From positions 3,376,815 to 3,440,814 of the forward strand of contig NZ_KI912268.1 in NCBI RefSeq assembly GCF_000242615.2: a stretch of DNA of 64,000 nucleotides, written 5' to 3'. This stretch comes from Holophaga foetida DSM 6591 (GTDB taxonomy: Bacteria > Acidobacteriota > Holophagae > Holophagales > Holophagaceae). Below the pieces are notes generated by a model. The model searched no databases and was not told where the DNA came from. It saw only the letters and a list, made by a program, of their open reading frames with translations. Made by a program: the position numbers and the translations under genes. Position 1 is the first letter of the stretch. The number at the start of each line of letters is the position of its first letter. Below, in pieces: positions 17,275-25,142 of this stretch.

Positions 17275-18465
17275 CTGAAGGCCATGTCGGGGCAATCCCT
17301 GTTCTACATGGGCGATAAGGACCTGAAGCATAAGATCCTCGCCATTGCGGAGGAGGAGGGGGCGAAACAAGCCAGCTATGCCCTGAAGCTGCTCCAGAGT
17401 GAAGGCCGGGTGACCATGGCCAGCACGGGGAAAGATCCTCAAACGGGGATGCTCGTGACCCATGACTACACGGTGGAAGGCCCGGTGATGCTGTTTCTGA
17501 CGACCACGGCCATCGATCTGGACGAGGAACTGCTGAACCGCTGCCTGGTGCTGACCGTGGACGAAAGCCGGGAGCAGACCCGCGCCATCCATGCCCTCCA
17601 GCGCAGCCGGGAAACGCTGGAAGGGTTTTTAGCGAAAAGCCATCGAGAAAGCCTGCTGGCGCTGCATCGGAACGCCCAGCGGCTGCTGCAACCCCTGGCG
17701 GTGGTGAACCCCTACGCGGACCAGTTGAGCTTTCGGGACGATCAGACCCGCTCCAGACGAGACCATGTGAAGTACCTGACCCTGATTCGATCCATCGCCC
17801 TGCTGCACCAGTTCCAGCGGGAGGTGCAGACCCTCGCCCATGAAGGGAAGCTCCTGCATTACATCGAAGTGATTCCTTCCGACATCGAACTGGCCAATGA
17901 ACTGGCCCAGGAGGTGTTTTCCCGCACGGTGGACGAGCTGCTGCCCCAGACGCGGAAGCTGCTGAACCTGCTTCACGACTGGGTGCGGGGTGAATGCGAG
18001 GTCCAGGGGGTCGACCAACGAGAGTTCCATTTCACGCGCAGACAGGCCCGTGAGGCTGTGGGCTGGAGGGATACGCAGTTGTGGGTTCACCTGGGGAGAC
18101 TGGTGGAGATGGAGTTCCTGGTAGCCCGCCGGGACAAGCAAGCGCTTTGCTACGAGCTGCTTTACCAGGGGGAGGACGCCGAAGGTCGGGCTCATCTGCT
18201 GGGGCTCATCGACTGCGCCAGCCTCCAATCTAGGTCTATGACGGCAACCTTTCGGGGGGAGACTACCCACCTTTCGGCCCCGATTCGGGGGGGATTCGGG
18301 GCTGATTCGGCCCCTGTTCGGGGGGCGTTTGGATCGTCTGAATCACGATCTGACGCCGGTTTCCCCCTGATCGCGGCCTCCACCCCGGCCAAAACGCACA
18401 GTACCCCCCTCTCGATGTCAGCGGCGGCCCCGTCCTACCTTCCTTCTTTAGCGGCTGCCCGCTGA
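17275..18465 (+). pseudogene. 3' fragment of CHC2 primase/helicase gene (downstream of the IS21 insertion)
   Basis: The open frame starts inside the IS right end (GTG at 17230) and joins the host gene at about 17275. The product SGQSLFYMGDKDLKHKILAI...LLQSEG...STGKDP...FLTTTAIDLDEELLNRCLVLTVDE matches the ATPase C-terminal half of CHC2 zinc-finger primase-helicase proteins, then a helical and winged-helix region (REAVGWRDTQLWVHLGRL). The Walker A region is missing. The last 80 residues are low-complexity with repeated TTCGGGG units. It overlaps the recombinase start (TGATG). Together with the 5' fragment this is only part of a normal-length gene, so a large internal part was lost. Confidence 0.75.
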
Positions 18466-19535
18466 TGCGACCCAAGAGCCCACCCCGCCCGAAGGCCCCC
18501 GTGGGGGATGTACGCGACCCGGACAGCCTCTATCACCACATGCTGCGCTATCTCGCGCACCTGGCAGAGAAGAACTACTCCCCGCGCACGGTCCATGTTC
18601 GGGAGCAGTATCTGCGGTATTTCATCGCCTGGTGCGATGAGCGGAGCCTGACCCGGCCTCAGCAATTGGACCGGCCCATCCTGGAGCGCTACCAGCGGTA
18701 CCTGTTCTATTACCGGAAGGCCAATGGTGAGCCCCTGTCCATCGGCAGCCAGCTCGGGCGGATCACGCCCATCCGCCACTGCCTGCAATGGCTCGTGAAG
18801 CAGGGACACCTGCTCTACAGCCCGGCCTCGGAGCTGGAGATGCCCCGGATCGAGAAGCGCCTGCCCAAGGCCATCCTGTCGGCGAGGGAGGCCGAAGCGG
18901 TGCTGGCGGTGCCCCATGTGGGGAATGCCATGGGGCTGCGGGACCGCGCCATGCTGGAAACGCTCTACAGCACGGGGGTTCGTCGCCTGGAGCTGGTGAG
19001 CCTCAGGGTCCGTGACCTCGACATCGAGCGGGGCACGGTGATGATCCGTCAAGGCAAGGGGAAGAAGGATCGGATGATCCCCATCGGGGAACGGGCGCTG
19101 GCCTGGATTGAGAAGTATCTCGACACCGCACGGCCCGAGCTGGTGACGGGCAAGGATGACGGCACGCTGTTCCTCTCCAATCTGGGCGGACCGTTCGCGC
19201 CGGGGCGCATCACGGACTTGGTGAGGGATTATGTGGAGAAGGCGAACATCGGCAAGCATGGCTCCACCCACATGTTCCGCCACACGATGGCGACGCTGAT
19301 GCTGGAGAACGGGGCCGACATCCGATTCATCCAGGCGATGCTGGGCCACGCCAGCCTCGACACGACGCAGATCTATGCCCAGGTGAGTATCCGGATGCTG
19401 AAGGCCATCCACACGGCCACGCACCCCGGAAAGCTGGCGAGAGCGGGCAATCACACCCTGGAGGAGGACGCCGAGCCCACCGCCGCCGATGTCCTGGCCC
19501 AGCTCGACCGGGAAGCCGAGGAGGAACGGGAATGA
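18465..19535 (+). CDS. Tyrosine recombinase/integrase (XerC/XerD-like)
   Basis: 356 residues; the start ATG overlaps the preceding stop (TGATG). An N-terminal SAM-like core-binding domain (about 20-115) is followed by the catalytic domain. All active-site residues are visible: R173 (STGVRRLEL), the lysine loop (QGKGKKDR), H269-x2-R272 (HMFRHT), H295 (LGHAS) and the nucleophile Y304 (TQIY). It is the only integrase in the mobilizable element and probably inserts and excises it. It is followed 53 bp later by a toxin-antitoxin pair, a common stabilising cargo. Confidence 0.92.
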   Translation: MRPKSPPRPKAPVGDVRDPDSLYHHMLRYLAHLAEKNYSPRTVHVREQYLRYFIAWCDERSLTRPQQLDRPILERYQRYLFYYRKANGEPLSIGSQLGRITPIRHCLQWLVKQGHLLYSPASELEMPRIEKRLPKAILSAREAEAVLAVPHVGNAMGLRDRAMLETLYSTGVRRLELVSLRVRDLDIERGTVMIRQGKGKKDRMIPIGERALAWIEKYLDTARPELVTGKDDGTLFLSNLGGPFAPGRITDLVRDYVEKANIGKHGSTHMFRHTMATLMLENGADIRFIQAMLGHASLDTTQIYAQVSIRMLKAIHTATHPGKLARAGNHTLEEDAEPTAADVLAQLDREAEEERE

Positions 19536-19540
19536 GGTCA

Positions 19541-19574
19541 TTCACGGCACTGCCCAAAGTGTTATACTTGTATA
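19541..19574 (+). promoter_or_regulatory. Promoter with palindromic operator of the RelBE-like pair
   Basis: A -35-like TTCACG (19541) and -10 TATACT (19563) are spaced 16 bp apart. The -10 is embedded in the inverted repeat TATAC-TT-GTATA (19563-19574), a typical autoregulation site for a ribbon-helix-helix antitoxin. The antitoxin ATG follows 15 bp later. Confidence 0.6.
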
Positions 19575-19588
19575 GCAAGGAGCGCCCC

Positions 19589-19813
19589 ATGCTGGCCATC
19601 CGCCTTCCCATTGAGATCGAACACCGCCTGGAAGCCCTGGCCCAAGCCACGGGCCGCACCAAGACCTTCTACGCCCGCGAGGCCATCGTGGAATACATGG
19701 ACGATCTGGAAGACATCTACTTAGCCGAGAGCCGCCTGGAAGATCTCCGCGCTGGTCGGAGCCGCACATTCACCCTAGAGGAAGTGGAGCGGGACCTTGG
19801 CCTGGCGAATTGA
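19589..19813 (+). CDS. RelB/CopG-type ribbon-helix-helix antitoxin
   Basis: 74 residues from the ATG at 19589. The N-terminus ([20 protein letters not shown]) is a ribbon-helix-helix DNA-binding motif, followed by [24 protein letters not shown], typical of RelB/DinJ/StbD-like antitoxins paired with RelE. The acidic C-terminus would wrap the toxin. The gene overlaps the toxin by 17 bp. It likely represses its own promoter through the TATAC/GTATA palindrome directly upstream. Confidence 0.88.
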   Translation: MLAIRLPIEIEHRLEALAQATGRTKTFYAREAIVEYMDDLEDIYLAESRLEDLRAGRSRTFTLEEVERDLGLAN

Positions 19814-20066
19814 ATTTGAAGAGGCCGCCACGAAGGATCTCGCAAAGCTCGACAAGACCATGGCGAAGCGGATCACGTTGTTTCTCCGGGAGCGGGTGCT
19901 GTCGCTCGACGACCCCCGAGGGATCGGGGAGGCGCTGAGAGGTCCACGCCTGGGTGAGTTCTGGAAGTATCGGGTGGGAGACTATCGGATCATCTGCAAG
20001 ATCGAGGATGGAGCGTTGCGGGTGCTGGTGGTGAGGATAGGAAACCGGCGCGAAGTCTATCGTTGA
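19797..20066 (+). CDS. RelE/ParE-family toxin
   Basis: 89 residues, probably starting at TTG 19797 (product begins [20 protein letters not shown]), overlapping the antitoxin. Conserved RelE features are present: the KDLAKLDK helix, [25 protein letters not shown] strands, and the C-terminal [11 protein letters not shown] with basic residues used for mRNA cleavage. The sequence favours a ribosome-dependent mRNA interferase over a gyrase poison. It ends the recombinase end of the element and probably helps retain it. Confidence 0.9.
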   Translation: MAWRIEFEEAATKDLAKLDKTMAKRITLFLRERVLSLDDPRGIGEALRGPRLGEFWKYRVGDYRIICKIEDGALRVLVVRIGNRREVYR

Positions 20067-20087
20067 AGCGTTTCGCAGCCTAGCCTG

Positions 20088-20191
20088 CCCCCACAAGTCG
20101 CATCAGGGGGTCTCAGGTGTAGACTGGCTGAAAGATCTTTGAAATTTCAATATGGTACCTAATGAAGCGGGTCATCCAGCGGGTGACCCGC
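20088..20191. repeat. Cluster of palindromes at the right edge of the mobilizable element
   Basis: In order: CCCCC/GGGGG arms at 20088 and 20106 enclosing ACAAGTCGCATCA; AAAGATCTTT (20131-20140); TTGAAATTTCAA (20139-20150); and a perfect GCGGGTCA/TGACCCGC pair (20167-20174 and 20184-20191). No gene lies here. The cluster separates RelE from the orphan RHS tip and may contain the recombination site or a terminator. Confidence 0.45.
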
Positions 20192-20207
20192 ATCAAGGCT
20201 CTGCATC

Positions 20208-21464
20208 TTTGGCAATGCGCTGGGGCAGGGTATTGCGGATGAAATGAAACCTGCGGCAGTGGCCCAAACAGAGCCTGTGAAGACGGTAAGTCAGATCACA
20301 GCTGAGTTCCAGGCTGATATGGCCAAGTGGAGAGCACTCGCTGATCAGACGATGGCTGATGCGAACCGCTATCTGAAATACCAAGCTGATGGTAGTTCGA
20401 GTTCCTTCCTGAACCAGGGGACAGATGGGCTATACACGACGCCCCTGCGAGACACGAGCATGGCCAACGCGGCGGGTGTGGATGGCCAGCTAGGGGATTC
20501 AGCCTCTGATTCAGATGATGTCGACACCATCACGATCAAGAGGGGGATGACGCTCTCCAAGATTACAAACGACAATTACGAAGATGGCAGCATTGAGAAT
20601 CAGATCCGGCTTGCCAAATACAATGAATTGAGAAGTGCTCATCAGATTCGGGCGGGTAATGAGCTCGATTTGCCTTCCCAAGATGTGCTTGACGAGATCC
20701 CGGTACAAGCCCAGGGCAAGGCTACTTATCTGAAAGAAGGCGCCATTATTCAGGCAAGGGCCGCAGCGGCTGAAGGTGAGTTTGCTAAGGCATTTAAACA
20801 GAACGTAATGAAAGAAGCAGGGTTCCCGACGTCCGATATCAGAGCGGCTTTACGTTTACCTCAAGATGAAGAGAACGCCGGTTTACCAAACTTTGGTAAA
20901 GACCTTCGAGGTCAAATTAATGATGTTTTGATTAAGGAAGATACAAGAGCACTCACTCCCTGGGAAATACGGAATAATATGGCCAAGTTGGCAATTTCCA
21001 TGGTTGGAGATCCCAGCTATACCTTTGAGTCCGACGCCAATGGCATGGAACCCAATTCGTACAAATGCAATCTCTTCGTATATGATGTTGGCAGGGCATC
21101 TGGCGTTTCCATGCCAACCAATAACGCTTTGCCCCTTCGCGCTTGGCAATGGACATGGGGCGTGGGTGATAGGCCTGGGTGGGAGCGGGTGGGGTTCGAT
21201 GAACGCGCTATAGGCGATGTTATCTCAGAAGGGCTTCCCGGTTCCTCAGGGCATTGCGGATTTGTGGTAGGCTCAAATATGACTGTTTCTGCAGGTTATG
21301 CTCCTGGGGCAGGTGTTAATGGTGTAGTCGTGAACGATTGGGGCTACAGATCGGACTGGCGATCTCTGCTCAAGCAAAGTACTAACACATACTATAGGTA
21401 TGTTGGTAATGTTAAGTCTGACAATAACGAATTCAATAATATTGTTCCCTCAATCGTATGGTAA
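20208..21464 (+). CDS. Orphan RHS C-terminal toxin cassette: papain-like (NlpC/P60-type) amidase
   Basis: There is no RHS core here. Homology to the giant proteins starts at the junction FGNALGQGIADEM (20208); the first in-frame ATG is 20244, which gives 406 residues. After a linker shared with the next cassette comes a LysM-like segment (TITIKRGMTLSKITND...AGNELDLPS). The C-terminal 140 residues look like a cysteine peptidoglycan hydrolase: C275 in YKCNLFVYDV, a GDVIS strand, H337 in GHCGFVVGS, then VVNDWGYR. It would cleave cell-wall peptide once delivered to a target periplasm. No obvious promoter or ribosome site precedes it, so it is probably silent until recombined onto an RHS core. The linked membrane protein supports a periplasmic target. 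Confidence 0.75.
   Translation, partial: FGNALGQGIADEMKPAAVAQTEPVKTVSQITAEFQADMAKWRALADQTMADANRYLKYQADGSSSSFLNQGTDGLYTTPLRDTSMANAAGVDGQLGDSASDSDDVDTITIKRGMTLSKITNDNYEDGSIENQIRLAKYNELRSAHQIRAGNELDLPSQDVLDEIPVQAQGKATYLKEGAIIQARAAAAEGEFAKAFKQNVMKEAGFPTSDIRAALRLPQDEENAGLPNFGKDLRGQINDVLIKEDTRALTPWEIRNNMAKLAISMVGDPSYTFESDANGMEPNSYKCNLFVYDVGRASGVSMPTNNALPLRAWQWTWGVGDRPGWERVGFDERAIGDVISEGLPGSSGHCGFVVGSNMTVSAGYAPGAGVNGVVVNDWGYRSDWRSLLKQSTNTYYRYVGNVKSDNNEFNNIVPSIVW
20307..20485 (+). repeat. Linker repeat shared by the two orphan tips, copy 1
   Basis: Almost identical to 21989-22167. It codes for FQADMAKWRALADQTMADAN and continues through SFLNQGTDGLYTTPLRDTS. It shows that the two stored cassettes come from the same RHS family. 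Confidence 0.85.
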
Positions 21465-21772
21465 AAGCTCTGCGCTCACTTCCGTTAATGCTTGGTCGGG
21501 TACTGCTTCTTATTTCTGTAAAAGTTGTCCTATTGTTGGATTTTTTACTATATCTTTTGTGGGCAGTTGCTGTGGCAAATAGTCATAACTGCAGTTATAG
21601 TTCGATGGTTATTTTGGTGGCAATTTTATGCTTATTGGTAATGTTTGTTGGTTTTTTTGTGTGTATTGTTCGAGGACGCTTCTCCGGCTGGAAGATTGTT
21701 TTGATTGCGCTGTTTGCATGTTTGCTGCTATTTGTCGCATGTGATGTGCTTTTGGTAGTTGATCATGGTTAG
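21458..21772 (+). CDS. Membrane-protein immunity candidate for the amidase toxin
   Basis: 104 residues; its ATG overlaps the last codons of the amidase (ATGGTAA), so the two are coupled. The sequence is almost entirely hydrophobic with about three membrane segments (roughly residues 7-40, 46-72 and 80-100) and only short polar loops. Strong AT-richness contrasts with the flagellar genes. A membrane-anchored partner fits immunity against an enzyme acting on the periplasmic cell wall. No family recognised. Confidence 0.6.
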   Translation: MVKALRSLPLMLGRVLLLISVKVVLLLDFLLYLLWAVAVANSHNCSYSSMVILVAILCLLVMFVGFFVCIVRGRFSGWKIVLIALFACLLLFVACDVLLVVDHG

Positions 21773-23420
21773 CCGGGAATTAATGCGCCGGGGCAGGGGT
21801 GGCCTAGCCTTCAAGCATGGCAGGCTATGGAGTAGGCCCTGCGAAACCGTAGAAACCTTGAATGGGCGCCACTTTCCGGGAACCTTTGGCAATGCGCTGG
21901 GGGAGAGTATCAAGGATGAGATGCTGGTGAGTGCTTCGGCCCAAACCGCCCCTGCCAAGACTGAAACCCTGAGCGAGATTTCGAAAGGCTTCCAGGCTGA
22001 TATGGCCAAGTGGAGAGCACTAGCTGATCAGACGATGGCTGATGCGAACCGCTATCTGAAATACCAAGCTGATGGTAGTTCGAGTTCCTTCCTGAACCAG
22101 GGGACAGATGGGCTATACACGACGCCCTTGCGAGATACGAGTCTGGCCAATGCGGCAAGTGTGGATGGGCTGGTTGGCCAGTCTAGTGCCACAGCGGTTC
22201 GCTATTATGTCGATGCCAAGGACTATGGTGGAAGGCTGGAGTCCATTGCGCGAGGTCAGTTGAGCGACCAGCTTGGACGAGTACCGACTCAAAGAGAGGT
22301 GAACAACTATGTCGGGCAGCTCTCCGAGATCAACAGCATTGGGGACCCTCGTGCTATTCCAGCTGATATGAGGATCTATCTTCCTGATGCCAATACTCCG
22401 GCTGCCACTACGGGGCTGGGAGTCTATGGAAGGGATATTGCCTATGGGGAGCGGTTGAAGCAGCAGGAGGCTGCAAAGGACCGCGCCTATTGGGATAGTT
22501 TGCAGGTCGGCGCTTGGTCAAACCGAACTAATCAGATCGTGGAACCTGCATCCACCGTAGATCTCGATTTGATGAAAGCCCGGGTTTGGGCGGCTGAGGG
22601 CAGCGCCTTGACCGGCGCCGCTTCAATGGTCGGTGATTGGGTTGATCGGGGGGCGGCTATTCTTGGTAACGGATACAGTCAATCTTCAGCAAATAATCTT
22701 CAGTTTGTTAATTGGCTTGGGAATGCGTCGGACAATTTGTCCACTTCCTATAACCGCTATTCGGCTGAATCTGCACTCCTGGAAGGTCAAAACTACTTAA
22801 TGCTGGGGCAGTCCGCCAAGGATTCTTTCACTTCCTTTAGCCAGTATTCGGCTAATTCAGAATTCGAGTTAGGCCAAAACAACTTGATGATGGGGCAGTC
22901 TTTTTCCAATTCGGCCGACAAGTGGCTCACAAATTATGCGGCCCACGGGGCATACATGTGGACAGATACGGACGGAGGCTGCACTCCAGGCCCTTTGAGT
23001 TATCAATTTGTTTCGGATGCTTCATTCTATTTGAATACTTCCACTATGCCATTCAATCTACCATTAGGAAGTTTGGATGGGAAATGGATTGATAAAATAA
23101 ACTCGAAGTTGGAACCATTTTCAGGACCAATGAAGGGTCTGGCTTTGGTTACGTCTGCCACCTCAATTATTAACGACTGGAGAGCTTCAGATGAGAGTTT
23201 GGCACAAGAAAATCTCACTGGAAGTCAGCATCGATGGCTCAATACTGCTTTTAATTTGGTTGGCGCAGTCGGGAGCGCTACTAACAGTACGCCTATTGGT
23301 GTATTGTGTACAGCGCTTTCGACAGAATATACGATTATTGACCGATTCTATCCCGGGGGAGTTGGGGCATATATGAGTTATGGCGCTGAAGTGGAGCAAT
23401 ATAGCGTTTGTCTTCATTAG
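21765..23420 (+). CDS. Second orphan RHS C-terminal toxin cassette (unrecognised toxin)
   Basis: The frame opens at an ATG (21765) overlapping the previous stop, but RHS homology begins only at the junction FGNALGESIKDEM (21885), so the first 40 codons are probably filler. Residues about 80-135 repeat the linker of the previous cassette almost exactly (FQADMAKWRALADQTMADAN...). A later segment contains two copies of a YSAxSxxxxGQNxLMxGQS unit. The C-terminus (about 490-553) is hydrophobic and Gly-rich (FNLVGAVGSATN...IIDRFYPGGVGAYM), which could insert into membranes. I cannot assign a toxin activity. It lacks a core and is probably a stored tip. Confidence 0.6.
   Translation: MVSRELMRRGRGGLAFKHGRLWSRPCETVETLNGRHFPGTFGNALGESIKDEMLVSASAQTAPAKTETLSEISKGFQADMAKWRALADQTMADANRYLKYQADGSSSSFLNQGTDGLYTTPLRDTSLANAASVDGLVGQSSATAVRYYVDAKDYGGRLESIARGQLSDQLGRVPTQREVNNYVGQLSEINSIGDPRAIPADMRIYLPDANTPAATTGLGVYGRDIAYGERLKQQEAAKDRAYWDSLQVGAWSNRTNQIVEPASTVDLDLMKARVWAAEGSALTGAASMVGDWVDRGAAILGNGYSQSSANNLQFVNWLGNASDNLSTSYNRYSAESALLEGQNYLMLGQSAKDSFTSFSQYSANSEFELGQNNLMMGQSFSNSADKWLTNYAAHGAYMWTDTDGGCTPGPLSYQFVSDASFYLNTSTMPFNLPLGSLDGKWIDKINSKLEPFSGPMKGLALVTSATSIINDWRASDESLAQENLTGSQHRWLNTAFNLVGAVGSATNSTPIGVLCTALSTEYTIIDRFYPGGVGAYMSYGAEVEQYSVCLH
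21989..22167 (+). repeat. Linker repeat shared by the two orphan tips, copy 2
   Basis: Second copy of the 20307-20485 repeat, with only scattered base changes. It could serve as a recombination target between cassettes. Confidence 0.85.
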
Positions 23421-23471
23421 GCTATAGGTCCGATCCATTCTATTTTGGTTGTATATAGAGTAGGAAGCCCC

Positions 23472-23891
23472 ATGGAATGCGAGATGTGTCACCATATGAT
23501 GTCTTCTGGAGTGATAATAACGGGTTTTTCAAGCATGTTATGGTATAAGGATTCCTACCCGAGATGGAAAAGGTTCTTTAGGATCGGGGGGGAACCGGTG
23601 CTGGACGGGGAGCCAGTGGCATCAGCCATGTGTCCAAAGTGTGATATTTATTTTTTGCCGCAAAGAGGAGCTCTCTGCCCATACTGCCGAGCTAACCTTG
23701 AGTTAGGATTGCTTTTAAAAATCGTCCGTGGGGGGATTCTTTGGTCCACAGGTAAAGTTAGCAAGAAGTGGTATGGTCAATGTCATGAAATCAATATTAA
23801 TTTAGGAAATGATTTTACAGTTTTTCGCTGCGAATACTGTGATTACTTCGCAATATCTAATACGTCGACCCTGGACAACCCTTTGCGGTGA
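23472..23891 (+). CDS. Zinc-ribbon-like protein, partner of the second orphan toxin
   Basis: 139 residues from the ATG at 23472 (MECEMCHHMM), 51 bp after the toxin. It carries four CxxC-type pairs: CEMC near the start, CPKC and CPYC in the middle, and CEYC near the end, forming two or more zinc ribbons around a hydrophobic centre. Position suggests an immunity role, but a zinc-ribbon protein is also plausible as cargo. No named family recognised. AT-rich like its toxin. Confidence 0.5.
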   Translation: MECEMCHHMMSSGVIITGFSSMLWYKDSYPRWKRFFRIGGEPVLDGEPVASAMCPKCDIYFLPQRGALCPYCRANLELGLLLKIVRGGILWSTGKVSKKWYGQCHEININLGNDFTVFRCEYCDYFAISNTSTLDNPLR

Positions 23892-24069
23892 TTTCGGAGG
23901 CAGTCACCCCTCGACATCACCCGGCGTCCGAGCAAGCTCCCCGGTGCACATGCTTAGAAAAAGCCACTCAACCCCAAGGTGTCGTGCGGCTGTCAAACCC
24001 GGTTCCATTGAATTTGTTGGCATTTGTGGTCAATATAAAACACCTTGTATTCCTCTCGTCTAAGGCCCC
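23892..24069. other. Intergenic region upstream of the flagellar operon
   Basis: 178 bp between the RHS tip cassettes and fliQ. A TATAAA box lies at 24034 with no good -35 at standard spacing. A TTGGCATTTGTGG stretch recalls a sigma-54 promoter but lacks the second TTGC element. The main flagellar promoter should be here, but I cannot place it firmly. Confidence 0.3.
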
Positions 24070-24336
24070 ATGCACCCCGACCTCGCCCTTCACATGATGC
24101 GTGACCTCTTCTGGACTGCCCTGCTGGTCAGTGCGCCCCTGCTGGGCTTGACGCTGGTGGTGGGGCTGATCATCAGCATCTTCCAGGTGGTGACTCAGGT
24201 GCAGGACATGTCCCTCACCTTCATCCCCAAGTTGGTGGCGGCGGGGGTGGCGCTGATCATCTTCGGTTCCTGGATGCTCAGGGTGGCGGCTCAGTTCTCG
24301 ACCCGGCTTTGGCTCAGCATCCCCTCGCTCTTCTGA
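24070..24336 (+). CDS. fliQ: Flagellar export gate protein FliQ
   Basis: 88 residues, the normal FliQ length, with two membrane helices. The family signature (LVVGLIISIFQVVTQVQDMSLTFIPKL) is clear. FliQ forms part of the FliPQR export gate in the basal body. It is the first gene of the flagellar operon; its stop overlaps the fliR start (TGATG). Its usual partner fliP is not beside it but at the far end of the cluster. Confidence 0.97.
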   Translation: MHPDLALHMMRDLFWTALLVSAPLLGLTLVVGLIISIFQVVTQVQDMSLTFIPKLVAAGVALIIFGSWMLRVAAQFSTRLWLSIPSLF

Positions 24337-25142
24337 TGCCCTTCGCCCTCGATTCCTTCACTCGTCTGGGTTTCAGCAGCGCCTGGCTTTGGGGTGTGCT
24401 TCTGCTGTCCTTGCGCCTGGGGGCGGTCTTTCTGATGACGCCGATTTTTGCTTATTCGGGCGTGCCCATGCGGGTCCGGGCGATGCTGGTGCTGGGGCTT
24501 TCCGTGGCCCTGATGCCCATGGCGGGGGCCCCCTTGCCGACCCGCCTGTTGGATCATCCAGGCTTATTGGTGCAGGCCTGCTTTACGGAATGGGCGCTGG
24601 GGAGCACCCTGGCGGCGGCCATCCTGGTGGCTTTCGCGGCCTTCAGCACCGCTGGGCGTCTGCTGGATCTCCAAATCGGCTTCGGCATGGGGCAGGTCCT
24701 GGATCCCGGCACCAATGCCCGGATGCCCTTGGTGGCCACCGCCTACAGTCAGGTTGCCGTGCTGGTCTTCTTCTTGGTGAACGGCCACCACGCCCTCCTT
24801 CGGGGCCTGGCCTACAGCCTGGAGCGCTTTCCCCTTGGGCAACCCTGGCCCCTGGACGCCGCTCTGGAACCCATCCTGCGTCAGGCGGCGGGGCTCTTTG
24901 GAATGGCGTTCCTGCTGGCGGCTCCGGTGGTCTTCTGTATCCTTCTCGTGGAGATGGTCCTGGGGGCCATCGCCCGGTCTATGCCTCAGATCAATATGCT
25001 CACCCTCGGCATTCCCCTTAAGATCCTGGTGGGACTGGCCACGCTTTCCCTATGGTTTGCGGGGATCGGTCCCGTCATGAGCCGGGTCTACAGCAGCATC
25101 TATCGGGCATGGGATGGGGTCATGGCAGGGGGGCACCCCTGA
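24336..25142 (+). CDS. fliR: Flagellar export gate protein FliR
   Basis: 268 residues. The ATG at 24336 was preferred because it overlaps the fliQ stop; an in-frame start 27 bp upstream would overlap more. Five or six membrane helices and the family segments MTPIFAYSGVPMRVRAMLVLG and NGHHALLRGL are visible. FliR completes the FliPQR gate through which rod, hook and filament subunits pass. Coupled to flhB by TGATG. Confidence 0.96.
   Translation: MPFALDSFTRLGFSSAWLWGVLLLSLRLGAVFLMTPIFAYSGVPMRVRAMLVLGLSVALMPMAGAPLPTRLLDHPGLLVQACFTEWALGSTLAAAILVAFAAFSTAGRLLDLQIGFGMGQVLDPGTNARMPLVATAYSQVAVLVFFLVNGHHALLRGLAYSLERFPLGQPWPLDAALEPILRQAAGLFGMAFLLAAPVVFCILLVEMVLGAIARSMPQINMLTLGIPLKILVGLATLSLWFAGIGPVMSRVYSSIYRAWDGVMAGGHP

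Larger units (their letters stand above)
9300..20207 (+). mobile_element. Putative integrative mobilizable element (ends approximate)
   Basis: Between the first RHS locus and the first orphan RHS tip lie an RHH-like protein, a relaxase, an XRE repressor, a primase/helicase (now broken), a tyrosine recombinase and a toxin-antitoxin pair: the gene set of an integrative mobilizable element. No conjugative type IV secretion genes are present. Direct-repeat attachment sites could not be identified, so both ends are estimates based on where RHS-related sequence stops (about 9293) and resumes (20208). Confidence 0.55.

Noticed and set aside
24010..24040. Sigma-54 promoter before fliQ
   Set aside because: TTGGCATTTGTGG has the GG element but the downstream GC element is missing at the proper distance.
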